A program made the translations under genes and the position numbers. The notes beneath the pieces are model-generated. The model saw nothing but the letters and a program-made list of their open reading frames with translations, had not been told where the DNA came from and ran no database searches. A DNA stretch of 64,000 nt, from positions 1-64,000 of the forward strand of contig WRHY01000007.1 of the NCBI GenBank assembly GCA_009783025.1. The letters are read 5' to 3'. The DNA comes from Desulfovibrionaceae bacterium. GTDB lineage: Bacteria; Desulfobacterota; Desulfovibrionia; Desulfovibrionales; Desulfovibrionaceae. This document shows positions 34,150 through 44,296 of the stretch, in pieces; the stretch's first letter is position 1; each line of letters begins with the position of its first letter.

Positions 34150-36234
34150 CTAAATCCGGTGCAGCGTGACGGCCACCGGACCCAAGGCGTCCGGTTCGGC
34201 GGGAATGAGCGCGGCGCCGTCCTCAGGCTCAAGCACCGCGCCTCCTTTGGGAGCGCTCCAGGTGATCTGAAGCCTGGAATCCACGCCGGTTCCGGTTGCG
34301 GAGGCGGCCGGGGTGACGCGCACTTTCTGGCCCGTGCCCAGGCCGAGTTCCTGGGCGGTTTCGGGATGGAGGCGCAGCGTGCATGCCTCCCCGCTGTTCC
34401 CGGACGCGCCGGGCTGGTTTGTCACCTGTCCGGCCTCCTGGCGCAGGATCAAGGCCAGGGCCGCCGGGGCAGGGGCATCCGCCCGCAGCGTTGGCGCGAC
34501 AGCGCTCTCCAAATGAATTTTGCCGTCCGGCGTCGGGAAGCGTTCCCTGCTGCCGGGGAAAACCGTGTTGGCCGCGAACAGAATGTTCCGGCCGCGAACA
34601 GTGCCGCGTATATAGCGCGAACGTTCAAATTCAAGCGTGCAGCCCTCCGGGCAAGGCCACAGGGCTCCGCCGGAAGGCTGTCCGCTGCCGAGATCCGAAA
34701 GGGTGATGCCCCTGGTGAAAGGATTGGAAGCCAGAGCATAGGAGGCCAGGCGGCGCTGCGCGGAACTTTCCTCGGCAAAGGGCTTTGTTTCCCACGGCGG
34801 TGTGGCCGTGGGGTTCAGGCGGCGAGCGAGATCCGTCCAGATATCCAGGGGCGGGCGGTTTTCCCCCAAGGGCTTGAGCAAAGCGTTGCGCCACTGCACC
34901 GCCCGGCCGCTGTTCACATCCATCAGGCATTCGTATTCACTCCAGTGGGCGGCGGGCAGCGAAATATGGGCGAGCCGCCTGGTCGCGTTGTCATAACATC
35001 CTATGTGCACAAGCAGTTCGCAGGCGGCCAGGCGCTTGCGCACTGTTTCGCCACCGGCCAGTCTGGACGCCCAGTCGCCAAAGCCGAAGGCGGCCCGGAC
35101 TCGGCCGGAGGAGAGCGCCTGTTCCGGCGTCATGGGAGGCAACGCCTGGCCGCTGAGCATATGCCGGTTATCGCGGAAGGGAGATACGCCGTGCAGGTTG
35201 CAGCCGCCGCCGGGCACGCCGATACTGCCGCGCAGGACAGCCAGGGCTCCGCACAGGGTCAGCAAAGCGTCATCAAGCCAGGGGGCCTGGCCCGGAAAAG
35301 CGGTCTGCACCTGGATGGGGAAGGCGTGTCCCAAAATATGGGCGTAGCGCTCCAGTTGTTCGCGGGCAATGCCGCACCCCTCGGCCACGCGATCCGGAGA
35401 ACAGGCTTTGACCTGCTCCTTGAGCGCGGCAAGGCCAATGGTCTGTTCAGCCAGAAAAGCGGCGTCGATCCAGTCATTGTTCAGGATGATATGCACCAGT
35501 CCGGCCAAGGCGAGGCTTTCCGTTCCGGGCCGGACCAGCATGGCCTCGGAAGATCGCAGGGCGGTCATGCCGCCCGCCGCGCCCAGATAGAGCAACGCGC
35601 TGCCCCGGTCTCTGGCGTCTTGCAGCGGGCCAAAACAGATGGGTTCTTCAGCGGCCACATCGCCGCCGACCAGCAGAATGGCGCGGCTCGTTGCCCAGTC
35701 GCGCGGCGGATTCATTGCCAATTGCGCGCCGGGCAGGCCGAACATGGCCGCAAGCCGTCCTTCGGTACCGAGGGCGGGTGGGAAAAAAGCGGCCGGAGAA
35801 GCCACAGATGGCGCTTGGTAAGCACACCAGGTGGCCCCCATACAGTAATCAAACGGGTCGTGGCTGCTTGCGGGAAAGATAATTGAGGGCGTTCCATCCG
35901 CCGCGAGGGGAAGGGCGGCCAGCCTTTCGGCCGCCTCATCCAGAGCGCGGTCCCAGGACACTTCCTGCCAGGGATCCTGGAGAGACTTGCGGATACAGGG
36001 TTTTTGCAGCCGCAACGGCTGCTTTTGTACCTCGTAGAGGTACATGGCTTTGGGGCAGAGCGCGCCTTTGTTCATCGGGTGTTCTTCATCGCCGAAAAAG
36101 TCAATCGCGGTCTGAGCGTTCCGGAATACTTTGAGCCCGCAACCGGCGGGGCATTGGCCGCAGACTCCGAAGATAACCGCGTCATGGGTTTTTCCGGACA
36201 GTTGCTTCTTGGCCAGGACACTGTTCGAACGCAT
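34150..36234 (-). CDS. Molybdopterin (bis-MGD) oxidoreductase, catalytic subunit
   Basis: A 694-residue DMSO-reductase family protein. The N-terminal [4Fe-4S] site reads CGQCPAGCGLKV (about 25-36) with a later CPK (about 60). DPWQEVSWDRALDEAAERL, ILLVGGDVAAEEP and RPGTESLALAGLVHIILNN are typical family blocks, and a C-terminal molydopterin-binding barrel (LRLHPETAQELGLGTGQKVRV) closes the chain. No twin-arginine signal is present. No in-frame TGA selenocysteine was seen. The substrate is unknown; the pairing with FeS protein, CCG protein and DUF39 suggests a reductive or sulfur-transfer step. It is first in the 17-gene array and has the sigma-54 promoter at 36407-36422 upstream. Confidence 0.9.
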   Translation of the reverse strand: MRSNSVLAKKQLSGKTHDAVIFGVCGQCPAGCGLKVFRNAQTAIDFFGDEEHPMNKGALCPKAMYLYEVQKQPLRLQKPCIRKSLQDPWQEVSWDRALDEAAERLAALPLAADGTPSIIFPASSHDPFDYCMGATWCAYQAPSVASPAAFFPPALGTEGRLAAMFGLPGAQLAMNPPRDWATSRAILLVGGDVAAEEPICFGPLQDARDRGSALLYLGAAGGMTALRSSEAMLVRPGTESLALAGLVHIILNNDWIDAAFLAEQTIGLAALKEQVKACSPDRVAEGCGIAREQLERYAHILGHAFPIQVQTAFPGQAPWLDDALLTLCGALAVLRGSIGVPGGGCNLHGVSPFRDNRHMLSGQALPPMTPEQALSSGRVRAAFGFGDWASRLAGGETVRKRLAACELLVHIGCYDNATRRLAHISLPAAHWSEYECLMDVNSGRAVQWRNALLKPLGENRPPLDIWTDLARRLNPTATPPWETKPFAEESSAQRRLASYALASNPFTRGITLSDLGSGQPSGGALWPCPEGCTLEFERSRYIRGTVRGRNILFAANTVFPGSRERFPTPDGKIHLESAVAPTLRADAPAPAALALILRQEAGQVTNQPGASGNSGEACTLRLHPETAQELGLGTGQKVRVTPAASATGTGVDSRLQITWSAPKGGAVLEPEDGAALIPAEPDALGPVAVTLHRI

Positions 36235-36289
36235 GGGTTTTCTCCGGGCGATGGGTGTGAAAATGGTGTGTCTGTCCTATGGAATTTTA

Positions 36290-36370
36290 CGCTTGAGATG
36301 CTTGCTTAACGGCGGGCAAAGCCCGCCTACAAGCATCTCGCGGCAAGGATTTGCAGACAAATCCTTGCGG
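36290..36370. repeat. Family-3 palindromic repeat, copy 1
   Basis: Two hairpins, GGCGGGCAAAGCCCGCC (36311-36327) and GCAAGGATTTG/CAAATCCTTGC (36343-36368), inside an outer TGAGATGCTTG/CAAGCATCTCG pair. The reverse complement of the same arrangement occurs at 58521-58600. It lies in the leader between the sigma-54 promoter at 36407-36422 and the molybdoenzyme start, so it may affect expression of the whole array. Confidence 0.7.
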
Positions 36371-36406
36371 AGCGGATAAGCTTTTTCAAAGTTTATCCAC
36401 TCCAAA

Positions 36407-36422
36407 TGCACCAAGTATGCCA
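36407..36422 (-). promoter_or_regulatory. Sigma-54 promoter of the 17-gene corrinoid/sulfur array
   Basis: On the minus strand this reads TGGCATACTTGGTGCA, with the GG-N10-GC spacing of sigma-54 promoters. It differs from the aquaporin promoter TGGCATGTTTGATGCA at only three or four positions. The expected start is near 36397, giving a leader of about 160 bases to the molybdoenzyme gene that includes a palindromic repeat. Confidence 0.75.
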
Positions 36423-37010
36423 CTGTGGGCCGAACGGGCTGGCTTTATCAATCTTTTTCCTGAAATCATTATGTATTTCAGGCAAAAAAACAATGTATAA
36501 CGGTATTGTCGAGAGAATAAATTGCACGGTGTTTCCGTACACACAGCATGACATGTGTACACAGGTATGGTGAGAGCCCGGCGTTGCCGCTACTTGAATG
36601 GTGTAATAGAAAAATTAATAAATATATAGAGTTGTACCACGGAAAAACAAAGGCATATGCAGCGGAAATAAAAAAGACTGTGCGGGATAAGGACAAAGGT
36701 GTATTCAATGTGTAAACTAAAGTGTACACATTAGAAGTTATTTGTATCCAAACAATTTGCTATGTAATTATGCTATATCTGCAAAATAATTTCAATTTTT
36801 ATATTATTGAAGGTGTAATCAGGCGACCGTTCGGTTGTGCTTGTCGCGGGTGGGGGCGCGGATGATCTTCTCGCGCCTACCGGCATAACCAAACCGACTC
36901 CATTACCAAAGGATAGAAGTGCTTGCGCTTAGGGCCAAGGCAAGGTACTTGAAACCACTTGGCTTCTCAATAACAAACCGCCTTCGCCTACGATTTTTTA
37001 CGGAGCGGCT
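36423..37010. promoter_or_regulatory. AT-rich control region with TGTGTACACA palindromes; no gene seen
   Basis: TGTGTACACA (36554-36563) lies about 130 bases upstream of the minus-strand sigma-54 promoter. A larger dyad, AATGTGTA...TACACATT (36707-36732), lies about 290 bases upstream. Both match the site at 5255-5264. An 83-codon minus-strand ORF here covers the palindromes and has no credible start. Between 36829 and 36898 an imperfect structured hairpin (GGTTGTGC/GCATAACC outer, GGCGCG/CGCGCC inner) precedes the plus-strand metallo-beta-lactamase gene; its role is unknown. Confidence 0.55.
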
Positions 37011-38624
37011 ATGAAAATTCAGCTTTTGGGCGCGGCCCAGACAGTCACAGGTTCCTGCTTTGTCATTGAGGCAGCGGGAAAGCGCTTCGCCGTTGACTGC
37101 GGCATGCATCAAGGCAATGCCGCGATTGAAAAGCGCAACTTCAACACCAAGGCCTATCAGGCCGCGAAACTGGATTTCGTCCTGCTGACCCACGCCCATA
37201 TCGACCACAGCGGCCTGTTGCCGCGCATGGTGCGGGAAGGGTTTAAGGGCCCCGTATACTGCACTGAACCCACGGCGGATCTGTTGGACATCATGCTCCT
37301 GGATAGTGCTCACATCCAGGAAATGGAGGCGGAGTGGGCCAACCGCAAACGCGCCCGGCGCGGCAACGGTTTTGTGGAGGCCCTGTATACCACCGAGGAC
37401 GCGGCAAAAGCCGCCGGACTGCTCAAGGCGGTTCGCTACAACGATGATTTTTCTCCCGTCCCCGGCGTGCAGGTCTGTTTCCGCAATGCCGGGCATATCC
37501 TGGGGTCTTCCTTTTTTGAAATGAAGGTCACGGAAAATGGGGAGTCAACCGGCCTGATATTTTCCGGCGATCTGGGGCGGCCCAACGCTCTTTTGATGAA
37601 TGACGCCGCACTGCCGGAGTTTCGGGCCGATTATCTGTTTCTGGAATCCACATACGGCGACCGTAACCATAAAAACGAGTCCACCAGCCGGGACGAACTG
37701 GCCGAAGCCATAGCCCGGGCCACGGCCAACGGGCAGAAAACCATTATTCCGGCTTTCGCGGTAGAGCGCACGCAGGAAGTCATATACACCCTGTTCCTGC
37801 TGCACAAGGAAGGCAAGCTGCCTCCGGGCATCCCGGTGTATGTGGACAGCCCTCTGGCCATCAAGGCCACGGAAATTTTCCGCAGGCATCCGGAGTACTT
37901 TGATCGGGCAACGCAGGATCTTTTGCGCAACGGGGAAGATCCTCTGGCTCTGCCGGGGCTCAAGTACACCCTGAGCGCGGAGGAGTCGCAAGCCATCAAC
38001 CGCCAGGAAGGCGCGGCCATCGTCATTTCGGCCAGCGGCATGTGCAATGCCGGACGCATCAAGCACCACCTGCGCCATAATCTGTGGCGGGAAGGCGCCA
38101 GCATCGTGTTCACCGGCTATCAGGCCGTGGGCACGCCGGGACGGAAAATCGTGGACGGGGCGGAATCGCTGACCATTCTGGGCGACGAAATCAAGGTGAC
38201 AGCCAACATCCACACCATAGGCGGCTTTTCCGGACATGCCGGGCAGAGTCAGATTCTGGACTGGGTGGGCACGTTCTGCCGTCCGGAACTCAAGGTTTTT
38301 TTGGTACACGGCGAAGAAAGGGCGCAGCAGCCCCTGGCTGATCTGCTGCGCCAGCGCTACGGCTTGAGCGTGAATATCCCGGCCTATCTTGAGGAGATCA
38401 CGCTTGAGCCGGGCAAAGCTCCCAAGCTGTATATGGACGACAGCATTATGGCGGCCAGGAAAATCAATTGGGATCTCCTGCTTGCGGAAACGGAAGGCAA
38501 GCTGGTCCAACTCAGGGCAGGCCTTTCCGATGTGCGGCAAAAAACCTGGGCCGAGCAGGCTGAGGTTCAGGAGCAGATCCTGGATTTGAACAAGCGTTTT
38601 TTGCAGTTGCTTTCGCAGTTGTAG
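37011..38624 (+). CDS. MBL-fold/beta-CASP exonuclease-like protein (CPSF-type)
   Basis: A 537-residue metallo-beta-lactamase with a beta-CASP insertion. THAHIDHSG (about 63-71) holds the HxHxDH metal ligands. LFSGDLGRPNALL supplies the Asp ligand, ASGMCNAGRIKHHLRHNL is a beta-CASP block, and GFSGHAGQ with FLVHGEERAQQ completes the RNA-metabolism specificity domain. Homologues (for example Thermus TTHA0252) are RNases. It is monocistronic with the VOC gene 27 bases downstream. The start has CGGAG eight bases upstream. Confidence 0.9.
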   Translation: MKIQLLGAAQTVTGSCFVIEAAGKRFAVDCGMHQGNAAIEKRNFNTKAYQAAKLDFVLLTHAHIDHSGLLPRMVREGFKGPVYCTEPTADLLDIMLLDSAHIQEMEAEWANRKRARRGNGFVEALYTTEDAAKAAGLLKAVRYNDDFSPVPGVQVCFRNAGHILGSSFFEMKVTENGESTGLIFSGDLGRPNALLMNDAALPEFRADYLFLESTYGDRNHKNESTSRDELAEAIARATANGQKTIIPAFAVERTQEVIYTLFLLHKEGKLPPGIPVYVDSPLAIKATEIFRRHPEYFDRATQDLLRNGEDPLALPGLKYTLSAEESQAINRQEGAAIVISASGMCNAGRIKHHLRHNLWREGASIVFTGYQAVGTPGRKIVDGAESLTILGDEIKVTANIHTIGGFSGHAGQSQILDWVGTFCRPELKVFLVHGEERAQQPLADLLRQRYGLSVNIPAYLEEITLEPGKAPKLYMDDSIMAARKINWDLLLAETEGKLVQLRAGLSDVRQKTWAEQAEVQEQILDLNKRFLQLLSQL

Positions 38625-38651
38625 AAGATGGAATGATAAGGAGGCAGCGTT

Positions 38652-39080
38652 ATGGATGCCAGATTAAATATTGTGACGCTCGGTGTGGCGGATCTGAAAC
38701 GATCCCGCGATTTTTACGAGCATGGTCTTGGCTGGAAGGCTTCATCCGTCAGTAGCGGAGAAATCGCTTTTTTCCAACTCGGCGGAATTGTCCTGGCCTT
38801 GTACCCGGCTGACGAACTTGCGGCGGACGCCTTGCAGGATTCGAAGGGTACGGGGTTTCGCGGCGTGACCCTTGCCCAGAACGTGGCGACAAAGGAAGAA
38901 GTCGCCGCTGCATTGCGCCACGCCGAGCAGGCCGGGGGGCGCGTGATCAAACCGGCCCAGGACGTATTCTGGGGCGGGCACAGCGGCTATTTTGCCGATC
39001 CGGACGGCCACCTGTGGGAAGTCGCCTGGAACCCGCACTTTGCCCTGGACGAACGCGGCGAAGTGATTTTACCGCGATAG
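38652..39080 (+). CDS. VOC/glyoxalase-fold protein
   Basis: A 142-residue protein with paired beta-alpha-beta-beta-beta units: LNIVTLGVADLKRSRDFYEHG at the start and SGYFADPDGHLWEVAWN at the end, the usual pattern of the vicinal-oxygen-chelate family (YycE-like). The metal residue in the C-terminal half is Glu of LWEVA. AAGGAGG precedes the start. A role in detoxification or as a small-molecule enzyme is typical; the substrate is unknown. Confidence 0.87.
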   Translation: MDARLNIVTLGVADLKRSRDFYEHGLGWKASSVSSGEIAFFQLGGIVLALYPADELAADALQDSKGTGFRGVTLAQNVATKEEVAAALRHAEQAGGRVIKPAQDVFWGGHSGYFADPDGHLWEVAWNPHFALDERGEVILPR

Positions 39081-39202
39081 AAATCCGCTCTTGCCCGCGC
39101 CTCACGCTCTTTCCTGAAGCAACGCCTCCGTTATTCTTTGCCTTGATCTGCTTCGTCCCATTTGAAAATGGGGCGAAGCAGCGGTTCCGCTTTAGCAAGT
39201 CC

Positions 39203-39216
39203 GGCGGCCGGGTTGC
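39203..39216 (+). promoter_or_regulatory. Possible sigma-54 promoter of chemoreceptor gene
   Basis: GGCGGCCGGGTTGC has the GG-N10-GC spacing and TTGC at -12, but the -24 block is GGCGG rather than GGCAC. It lies about 110 bases before the receptor start, just after a hairpin at about 39148-39181 (GCTTCGTCCCATTT/AAATGGGGCGAAGC). Tentative. Confidence 0.35.
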
Positions 39217-39324
39217 TTTTCTGTGACGGTTGCGATAAAAAAAGATATTCCTTATGAGTGTATTAAAGGTGCTTTCGGCACATTGCAATCGTCTCTAACG
39301 AACTTTTTACAGCAAGGATGCATC

Positions 39325-41361
39325 ATGAAACTCTCCATCTCCAGAAAAATAGTGAGTCTCACGACAGCGGCCGTCATTGTTTCATCTATCGTCGTGCTCT
39401 GCATAAGCTACTTCCTTTTTAGCAAGCAACTCAATAAGTTCGAAGATGATCACGTGGCCGCTATGCAACTGATTGCTGAAAGAATGCAGGATATGGATAA
39501 ACAAAAAATACTGCAAAGCGCAAAAATGCTCTCCACCATGCCGGAGCTCGTAGCGGCCCTGAGCGCGGGAGAAGCGGACGAACTCAAAAGAATTGCCAGG
39601 ATGATCCGGGGACAATGGGGCTTTGACGCCGTTACCATCACCGATGCCAAGGGGATTGTGGTGGCCCGCGGCCACTCGGATAAAACCGGGGACGACATCA
39701 GCAAGCGCCCGACCATAGTTGCGGCTACTCAGGGCAGATTTGAGTCCGGCCTTCTTTTTGATCCAAGCGCCGTGGTGCCGTTCACCATCCGCTGCGACGC
39801 TCCCGTTTACCAGGGCAACAATCTGGCCGGTATCTTAAGTCTGGCTACCTCCGTAGGCACGGAAGCGCAGATAGACAACCTGCGTAGCCTCATGGGAATG
39901 CACGTTACCCTTTTTAGCGGCGACACCCGCCTCATGACCAGCATCAAGGATACGGACGGCAAACGTATCCTTGGCACAAAGATGCAGGATGCGGAGATTT
40001 TGGACAGGGTGCTGAAAAGGGGTGAAACCGTCATCAAGCGCCTAACCATCCTTGATGAACTCTATGATGCCGCCTATTGGCCGGTAAAAGACCTTAACGG
40101 CAGCATTGTGGGCATGTGGTTCATCGGTGATCCGTTGGCTGAGACCATTGCGGATCAAAGGCGTACCATCATGATAGTTGTCGTAAGCTCTGCGCTGGTC
40201 GCCCTGCTTGTCGCCTTGCTGGCGAGTGTTATGAGTGGAAAGATCGCCCGGCCGGTGCGCCTGGTGGCCGATTACGCCTCGCAGGTGGCGGACGGCAACC
40301 TTGATGCTCCTCTTGCGGTGCAAAGCCATGATGAAGTGGGTCTGCTTATCGGCGCACTGCAAAGGATGGTGCGCACCTTGAAGGAGCGTATCAGCGAGGC
40401 TGAAACCGTGAGCGCGCAAGCAAGGGAACAGGCTGAGCAGGCGCATGAGGCCAAAATGGCGGCTGAAGCGGCCGGTGAAGCGGCGCAAAAGAGTCATGAA
40501 GAGATCCTGGTCGCCGCGGAGCGGCTTGAAAGCGCCGTCAAAGTCATCCGGCAGGCCTCTACCGATCTGACGGAACGCATACGGGAAGCGGAAGATGACG
40601 CCAGTAAGCAGGCGGAGTATATAACGGCCAGCGCCAGCGCCATGACGCAGATGAGCGTCAGCGCCCAGGAAATTACCACAACTGCCTCGAACGCCAAGGA
40701 GCTTTCCGTCCAGACCAGGGAAAAGGCTTCCAAGGGCGAAAAAATTGTGGAAAATGTTATTGGCAGTATCTCGGGACTCCAGAAAAATTCTCTGGAACTC
40801 AAGGATGATATGACGGAGCTCAGTGTGCATGCCAAGTCCATCAGCCAAATCATGAATGTTATTTCCGATATTGCTGACCAGACCAACCTCCTGGCTTTGA
40901 ACGCGGCCATTGAAGCGGCCAGGGCCGGTGAAGCCGGACGCGGTTTTGCCGTGGTGGCGGACGAGGTGCGTAAGCTGGCGGAAAAAACCATGGTCTCCAC
41001 CGGAGATGTCAGCCGGGCTGTGAGCGCCATCCATAAAAGCATGGATGTAAGCATGACCCAGGTGGGCACGACCGTGGACAGCATTGGTCAGGTCACGCAA
41101 CTTGCGGCGGAGTCCGGCGAGGCCCTGCGGGAGATCGTCGCCATGGCCGATGATACGGCCAGACAAGTGGAAGGCATCGCCTTGGCTTGCGAACATCAGG
41201 CCGCCGCAAATGAGCATGTTTCCCACAGTATTGAAGAAGTAAGCACCATTGCCGGCAAAACCCATGCCACCATGGAAGGCGCCTCGCGGGATATCGCGGA
41301 ACTCGCCACGCAGACGGATACCCTGGGTGGACTTGTTGCCGAAATGAAGCGCAGTTCATAG
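39325..41361 (+). CDS. Methyl-accepting chemotaxis protein
   Basis: A 678-residue chemoreceptor. The first membrane helix spans about 11-33. A periplasmic Cache-like sensor (about 35-300) includes [17 protein letters not shown] and [14 protein letters not shown] second helix (about 310-332) is followed by HAMP, a coiled coil and the signalling tip ([19 protein letters not shown], about 535). The start at 39325 has AAGGA upstream; the longer reading has no such site. The ligand is unknown; the gene stands alone between stress and transport genes. Confidence 0.93.
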   Translation: MKLSISRKIVSLTTAAVIVSSIVVLCISYFLFSKQLNKFEDDHVAAMQLIAERMQDMDKQKILQSAKMLSTMPELVAALSAGEADELKRIARMIRGQWGFDAVTITDAKGIVVARGHSDKTGDDISKRPTIVAATQGRFESGLLFDPSAVVPFTIRCDAPVYQGNNLAGILSLATSVGTEAQIDNLRSLMGMHVTLFSGDTRLMTSIKDTDGKRILGTKMQDAEILDRVLKRGETVIKRLTILDELYDAAYWPVKDLNGSIVGMWFIGDPLAETIADQRRTIMIVVVSSALVALLVALLASVMSGKIARPVRLVADYASQVADGNLDAPLAVQSHDEVGLLIGALQRMVRTLKERISEAETVSAQAREQAEQAHEAKMAAEAAGEAAQKSHEEILVAAERLESAVKVIRQASTDLTERIREAEDDASKQAEYITASASAMTQMSVSAQEITTTASNAKELSVQTREKASKGEKIVENVIGSISGLQKNSLELKDDMTELSVHAKSISQIMNVISDIADQTNLLALNAAIEAARAGEAGRGFAVVADEVRKLAEKTMVSTGDVSRAVSAIHKSMDVSMTQVGTTVDSIGQVTQLAAESGEALREIVAMADDTARQVEGIALACEHQAAANEHVSHSIEEVSTIAGKTHATMEGASRDIAELATQTDTLGGLVAEMKRSS

Positions 41362-41410
41362 AATCCTCAACAAAGGGGTCCGGCGGTTTTGTTGGACAAC
41401 GAATAAACGA

Positions 41411-41451
41411 AAAGATCGGCATCCTTTATATAAGGGTGCCGATCTTTTTTG
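41411..41451 (+). terminator. Rho-independent terminator
   Basis: AAGATCGGCATCCTTTATAT pairs with ATAAGGGTGCCGATCTTTTTT in a near-perfect 16-base stem followed by a T-run, 50 bases after the chemoreceptor stop codon. Confidence 0.9.
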
Positions 41452-41529
41452 TAAAATTTGCTGTTTTCTCTTCTTTTTCTTGCCGTTTTGAAGTATTTTC
41501 AGGCCAAACTGAAGCACTAAGGAGTTCCT

Positions 41530-44235
41530 ATGCAAGAACGCTACGTCCATACCCATGCCCGCTGGTTTGCCAAGGATGCAGCGGCCGTGCTGGAGAAATT
41601 GCAGACCAATCCGGATACAGGATTATCCGCCGCGGAAGCGGCCGAACGGTTTGCGGAGTTCGGCCCCAACGAACTGCCCAAAGTTGAGGCGGAACATGCC
41701 TTTATCCGCTTTCTCAGGCATTTTCATGATATTCTCATTTATATCCTTTTTGTCTGCGCCCTTGTGACCCTGGTCCTCGGGCACTACTACGACACCGTGG
41801 TTATTCTCCTCGTGACCGTGATCAACGCGGGCATCGGGTATTTTCAGGAAAGCAAGGCGGAAAAAGCCCTTAACGACATCCGGAGCCTGCTTTCGCTGCG
41901 CGCCTCGGCCATCCGGGACGGCGGCCGCGTTGAGGTGGACGCCACGCGGTTAACCCTCGGCGATATTGTGTACCTTGCTCCCGGTGATAAGATTCCCGCC
42001 GATCTGCGCCTTTTCCGGACGGAAAATTTGCGCATAGAGGAGTCGGCCCTCACCGGCGAAGCTGTGCCCTCGGCGAAACGGACCCGGACCCTCGACCCCG
42101 AAACAGTGCTCGGCGACCGCTCAAACATGGCCTATAGCGGCACCACGGTCAGCGCGGGCACGGGCTATGGCGTGGTGGTGGACATCGGCACGGACACGGA
42201 GCTGGGGCACATCAGCCAGCTCATTGACGGGGTGGGCGACACGACCACGCCGCTTATCCGGCAGATGGCCGCTTTCGGCAAGACCATTTCCGTTGTGATT
42301 ATCGGCGTTGCCGTCCTGGTTTACCTGTTCGGACATTTCTTCCGCGATTACGAGAAGGCGGAGTTGCTGCTCTCAACCATCGGCCTCGCCCTCGCGGCCA
42401 TCCCTGAAGGGCTGCCCGCCATCCTCTCCATCATCCTCGCCATTGGCGTGCAGAATATGGCCAAGCGCAAGGCCATTGTACGCAACCTGCCCTCGGTTGA
42501 AACGCTCGGTTCCGTCTCCGTGATTTGTTCGGACAAGACCGGCACCCTGACCAAAAACGAGATGACCGTTAAAAAACTCGTCGCGCAGGACGCCGGTTTT
42601 GCCGTCACCGGTACCGGTTACGCGCCGCAGGGGGAAATCCGCCAGGGGGAAGCTCCGGCTCCCGTGGGCGAAGGCTCCCTGCTGCGCCAGATCCTGACCT
42701 GCTTCAGGCACTGTAACGACGCGTCCCTGTCCCAGGAAAAGAACGCCTGGACCGTGCAGGGCGACCCGACCGAAGGCGCGCTGCTGACAGTCTATACAAA
42801 GTCGGGGCTTGACGCGGAGCTGCCTCCCCGCCTCGCCACCTTGCCTTTTGACTCGGAATACAAGTACATGGCTACCCTGGCCGCCGGGAAAGAAGGAAAC
42901 ATCCTGTATATCAAAGGCGCTCCGGACAGGCTTCTGGGCATGGCCGGACAGGAAATGAGGGTTGACGGCCCTGCCCCTCTCGATCGGCAACACTGGGAAA
43001 AGACGGTTACGGATCTGGCGAGCGAGGGCCTGCGCGTGCTTGGCGCCGCAGTGAAGTTTGTGCCTTCCGATACAACGACTGTCACGCATGACAGCTTAAA
43101 AGAAGGCGTTATCTTCCTCGGGCTGGCCGGTATTGTGGACCCGCCCCGTGAAGAGGCGGTGGAGGCCGTTGCCACGTGCCGCACAGCCGGTATTCTGGTC
43201 AAGATGATCACCGGCGACCATGCGGACACGGCCAGCGCCATTGGTAAAGCACTGGGCATCGGCGACGGGGGCAGAGCCCTGACCGGCAATGAGCTTAACG
43301 ACATGACCGATGAGCAGTTCTACGCCGCCGCCTGCAAATACGACATTTTCGCCCGCACCAGCCCGGAGCACAAGCTGAAGCTGGTCAAAGCCCTGCAGGC
43401 GCACGGGGCCATTTGCGCCATGACCGGCGACGGCGTGAACGATGCGCCGGCCTTGCGCATGGCTGACGTGGGTGTGGCCATGGGCATCAAGGGAACGGAC
43501 GTGACCAAAGACGCGGCGGAAATCGTGCTGGCGGACGACAACTTCAGTACCATTGCGGCGGCGGTGGAAGAGGGGCGCAGGGTTTACGACAACCTGAAAA
43601 AAACTATCCTCTTCATCCTGCCGACCAACGGGGCGGAAAGTTTTCTGATCATCGCCAGCATATTGTTCGGCACGATGATCCCCCTGACGCCGCTACAGAT
43701 TCTTTGGGTAAACATGGTCACCTCCGTCACTATCTCGCTGGCTCTGGCCTTTGAACCGGCGGAACCCGGCATAATGAACCGGCCCCCGCGCCGCGCCGAC
43801 GAACCCTTCCTGGATGGCTATTTCATCTGGCGCATTCTGTTCGTTTCCGTGCTGATCGGCGGCATGACCCTGCTCCTGAGCGTCTGGCTGCTCAAGGTGG
43901 GCTATCCGGAAACCGAGGTCCGTACCGTGATCCTGCAAACCATCGTGCTGTGCCAGGCCTTCCACCTCTTCAACAGCCGGAGCATCCGCCAGCCGGCGCA
44001 CGCTCTCGAGTTTATGGGGAACAAGGCGGTTTTCACGGTGTGCGGCCTGATGGTATTGCTCCAGCTTTCCATCGTGTATCTGCCGTTCATGAATACCGTG
44101 TTCGGCACCGTGCCGCTGGGGATGACGGGTTGGATAGCGCCCATCCTGCTCGGCATTATCGTCTTCTTTGTGGTTGAGGGCGAAAAGTATGTCATGCGCA
44201 GACTGGACGCCCGCAAGGCTGCTGCAAGCCAATAA
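41530..44235 (+). CDS. P-type (IIA-like) cation-transporting ATPase
   Basis: A 901-residue protein with an N-terminal cation-ATPase domain, [13 protein letters not shown] (actuator), [12 protein letters not shown] (M4, the PEGL form of Ca2+/Na+-type pumps), [14 protein letters not shown] with the phosphorylated Asp near residue 336, and [22 protein letters not shown]. About ten membrane helices are visible. The pump probably exports Ca2+ or Mn2+, but ion specificity cannot be read with certainty. A terminator at 44251-44280 follows. Confidence 0.93.
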   Translation: MQERYVHTHARWFAKDAAAVLEKLQTNPDTGLSAAEAAERFAEFGPNELPKVEAEHAFIRFLRHFHDILIYILFVCALVTLVLGHYYDTVVILLVTVINAGIGYFQESKAEKALNDIRSLLSLRASAIRDGGRVEVDATRLTLGDIVYLAPGDKIPADLRLFRTENLRIEESALTGEAVPSAKRTRTLDPETVLGDRSNMAYSGTTVSAGTGYGVVVDIGTDTELGHISQLIDGVGDTTTPLIRQMAAFGKTISVVIIGVAVLVYLFGHFFRDYEKAELLLSTIGLALAAIPEGLPAILSIILAIGVQNMAKRKAIVRNLPSVETLGSVSVICSDKTGTLTKNEMTVKKLVAQDAGFAVTGTGYAPQGEIRQGEAPAPVGEGSLLRQILTCFRHCNDASLSQEKNAWTVQGDPTEGALLTVYTKSGLDAELPPRLATLPFDSEYKYMATLAAGKEGNILYIKGAPDRLLGMAGQEMRVDGPAPLDRQHWEKTVTDLASEGLRVLGAAVKFVPSDTTTVTHDSLKEGVIFLGLAGIVDPPREEAVEAVATCRTAGILVKMITGDHADTASAIGKALGIGDGGRALTGNELNDMTDEQFYAAACKYDIFARTSPEHKLKLVKALQAHGAICAMTGDGVNDAPALRMADVGVAMGIKGTDVTKDAAEIVLADDNFSTIAAAVEEGRRVYDNLKKTILFILPTNGAESFLIIASILFGTMIPLTPLQILWVNMVTSVTISLALAFEPAEPGIMNRPPRRADEPFLDGYFIWRILFVSVLIGGMTLLLSVWLLKVGYPETEVRTVILQTIVLCQAFHLFNSRSIRQPAHALEFMGNKAVFTVCGLMVLLQLSIVYLPFMNTVFGTVPLGMTGWIAPILLGIIVFFVVEGEKYVMRRLDARKAAASQ

Positions 44236-44250
44236 ACACATTCGAAAGCA

Positions 44251-44280
44251 GGGCCGTCACAATTTTGTGGCGGCCTTTTT
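44251..44280 (+). terminator. Terminator between cation ATPase and mscL
   Basis: GGGCCGTCACAA-TTT-TGTGGCGGCC followed by five Ts. It ends only 17 bases before the mscL start, so mscL may depend on read-through or on a promoter inside the ATPase gene. Confidence 0.8.
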
Positions 44281-44296
44281 CTATCTGGAGAGAGCT

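Noticed and set aside
34150..36234. Selenocysteine in the molybdoenzyme
   Set aside because: No in-frame TGA; the reading frame is complete without it.
36478..36729. 83-codon minus-strand ORF in the gap before the metallo-beta-lactamase gene
   Set aside because: It covers the TGTGTACACA palindromes, has no ribosome-binding site and an unlikely composition.
36829..36898. tRNA-like structure before the metallo-beta-lactamase gene
   Set aside because: Arms are imperfect, no T-loop GTTCRA and no CCA; kept only as an unassigned hairpin.
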